Of a stretch of DNA of 37,099 bases, positions 36,147-37,099 are shown piece after piece (within the stretch, counting starts at the first letter, position 1; the number at the start of each line of letters is the position of its first letter). The DNA lies in NCBI GenBank assembly GCA_022773965.1, contig JALFNQ010000014.1, forward strand, positions 1-37,099. Direction: 5' to 3'. A program made the position numbers and the translations under genes. The stretch comes from Lachnospiraceae bacterium. GTDB lineage: Bacteria; Bacillota; Clostridia; Lachnospirales; Lachnospiraceae. The notes beneath the pieces were generated by a model, which ran no database searches, was not told where the DNA came from, and saw only the letters and a list, made by a program, of their open reading frames with translations.

Positions 36147-36869
36147 TTATAAAACTTTAGATAAAAACTCTTTGGTACGCTCATTCTGCGGGTCATTAAA
36201 GATCTGCTCCGGTGTGCCCTGCTCCATGATATTTCCCTCATCCATAAAGAGTACGCGGGTCGCAACCTCTCTCGCAAAGCCCATCTCGTGGGTCACGACA
36301 GCCATTGTCATGCCATCGTTGGCCAGATCCTTCATCACACTGAGTACCTCTCCCACCATCTCCGGGTCAAGAGCGGAGGTCGGCTCATCAAACAGCATCA
36401 TTTTAGGCTTCATCATCAACGAACGGACGATGGCGATACGCTGCTTCTGTCCACCGGAAAGCTGTCCCGGATAGGTATCTGCCTTTTCTGCAAGGTTGAC
36501 CAGATTGAGCAGGCGAAGCGCCTCTTCGTTTGCCTCCTCCTTTTTCATCAGCTTTAGCTCAACAGGAGCCAGCGTCAGATTCTCCCTGATAGACAGATGC
36601 GGAAACAGGTTAAAATGCTGGAAAACCATTCCCATCTGCTGACGGATCTGATTGATGTTCACACCCTTCCGGGTGATATCCACACCGTCAAAGATGATCT
36701 GTCCGCTGGTGGGCTGCTCCAACAGGTTCATACAACGAAGAAAGGTTGATTTTCCGGATCCGGAGGGACCGATGATAACGACCTTTTCCCCCGGTGCGAT
36801 GTGCTCATTGATATCGACCAGCACATCATGGTCACCAAAGCTTTTATGTAAATGATTAACGGTTATCAC
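36147..36869 (-). CDS. glnQ: Polar amino-acid ABC transporter ATP-binding protein (GlnQ type)
   Basis: 240 residues from GTG 36869, with AAAGGAG 11 bases upstream; the length then equals the family norm, while the longer frame to 36950 runs through the permease gene. Walker [10 protein letters not shown] (34-42), Q-loop [10 protein letters not shown], signature LSGGQKQR, Walker [14 protein letters not shown] and the switch His in VVTHEMGF are all present. This sequence type drives import of glutamine, histidine, arginine or other polar amino acids. It overlaps the permease by 14 bases, so the two are translationally coupled. The binding protein gene must lie beyond the window. The exact amino acid cannot be told. 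Confidence 0.95.
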   Translation of the reverse strand: MITVNHLHKSFGDHDVLVDINEHIAPGEKVVIIGPSGSGKSTFLRCMNLLEQPTSGQIIFDGVDITRKGVNINQIRQQMGMVFQHFNLFPHLSIRENLTLAPVELKLMKKEEANEEALRLLNLVNLAEKADTYPGQLSGGQKQRIAIVRSLMMKPKMMLFDEPTSALDPEMVGEVLSVMKDLANDGMTMAVVTHEMGFAREVATRVLFMDEGNIMEQGTPEQIFNDPQNERTKEFLSKVL

Positions 36870-37099
36870 TTTCGCGCAGTCTCCTTTCCAGTTTGCCCAT
36901 GATCCAGGTAAAGAACATAACGATCGCCAGATAGATCGCCGCCACAACAAGAAGCGGAAGCAGCGCCTGGAATGTCACGCCCCTGATAATATCTCCGCCT
37001 CGTGTCAGTTCGTTCAATCCGATATAACCACAAATAGAAGTCTCCTTCAGCAATGTGATCATCTCGTTGACAAGTGCAGGCAATACATTTTTGATCGCC
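36856..37099 (-). CDS. Amino-acid ABC transporter permease, C-terminal 80 residues (runs off the window)
   Basis: The reading frame is open to the window edge. [21 protein letters not shown] is the cytoplasmic coupling loop end typical of HisM/GlnP-type permeases, which contact the ATPase; then one hydrophobic helix ([22 protein letters not shown]) and a short basic tail. It forms the membrane channel for the ATP-binding protein encoded downstream, whose GTG start lies inside its last codons. Substrate unknown. Confidence 0.93.
   Translation of the reverse strand, partial: AIKNVLPALVNEMITLLKETSICGYIGLNELTRGGDIIRGVTFQALLPLLVVAAIYLAIVMFFTWIMGKLERRLRESDNR

Noticed and set aside
1-37099. CRISPR arrays, transposases, prophage or conjugation genes
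   Set aside because: No regularly spaced repeats and no matching proteins in any frame; all large frames are housekeeping, sensory or transport genes.

Overview
The window looks like chromosomal DNA of a strictly anaerobic, motile, Gram-positive member of the Clostridia, most likely Lachnospiraceae. The reasons are class III anaerobic ribonucleotide reductase, a very large 2-hydroxyacyl-CoA dehydratase activase-type protein, Firmicutes-style lipoproteins (substrate-binding protein, cellulase, transglutaminase), strong AGGAGG-type ribosome binding sites, sigma-A promoters, and hybrid kinases plus a chemoreceptor. I see no phage, transposase, CRISPR or plasmid genes. The species is not decided from sequence.

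Layout. 1-2290: the N-terminal two thirds of glnS, a palindromic intergenic element, and a degenerate rhomboid-like membrane protein with a zinc-ribbon tail. 2571-6827: a 1418-residue fused activase/dehydratase-like Fe-S protein. 6873-9077: nrdD, with two helically phased NrdR boxes over its promoter. 9415-14177: hisB, a 49-residue small protein, a response regulator and a membrane hybrid kinase, all on the minus strand. 14367-16962: an ECF S component, a HAD phosphatase, two small membrane proteins and two identical tRNA-Gly(GCC) genes. 16982-27597: a long minus-strand run of P-type ATPase, a 5-formyl-THF cyclo-ligase/FolC fusion, proB, proA, a lipoprotein GH5 cellulase, a lipoprotein sugar-binding protein and a chemoreceptor. 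27705-30441: a DegV protein, a transglutaminase-like lipoprotein and a DUF5721 protein. 30463-34285: a second phosphorelay (frameshifted regulator, PocR-domain hybrid kinase) whose last gene is lspA. 34362-37099: a Csp-like subtilase and the end of an amino-acid ABC transporter.

How genes may work together. The most striking set is proB-proA-cel5-SBP-MCP, with gaps of 26, 10 and 13 bases after the proBA overlap. A surface-anchored endoglucanase, a tethered sugar-binding protein with no permease genes, and a chemoreceptor make a plausible 'cut, bind, swim' sensing unit for beta-glucan products. The two phosphorelays both end in regulators without a DNA-binding domain. Several proteins depart from family norms: a lost ATPase N-box Asn in one kinase, a KMSKS-like motif change in GlnRS, a rhomboid fold without a recognisable Ser-His dyad, an FMN-binding-like domain without its flavinylation motif, and a homopolymer frameshift in a regulator. 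All motif and residue statements were read by eye; family names are from recall, without any database search.
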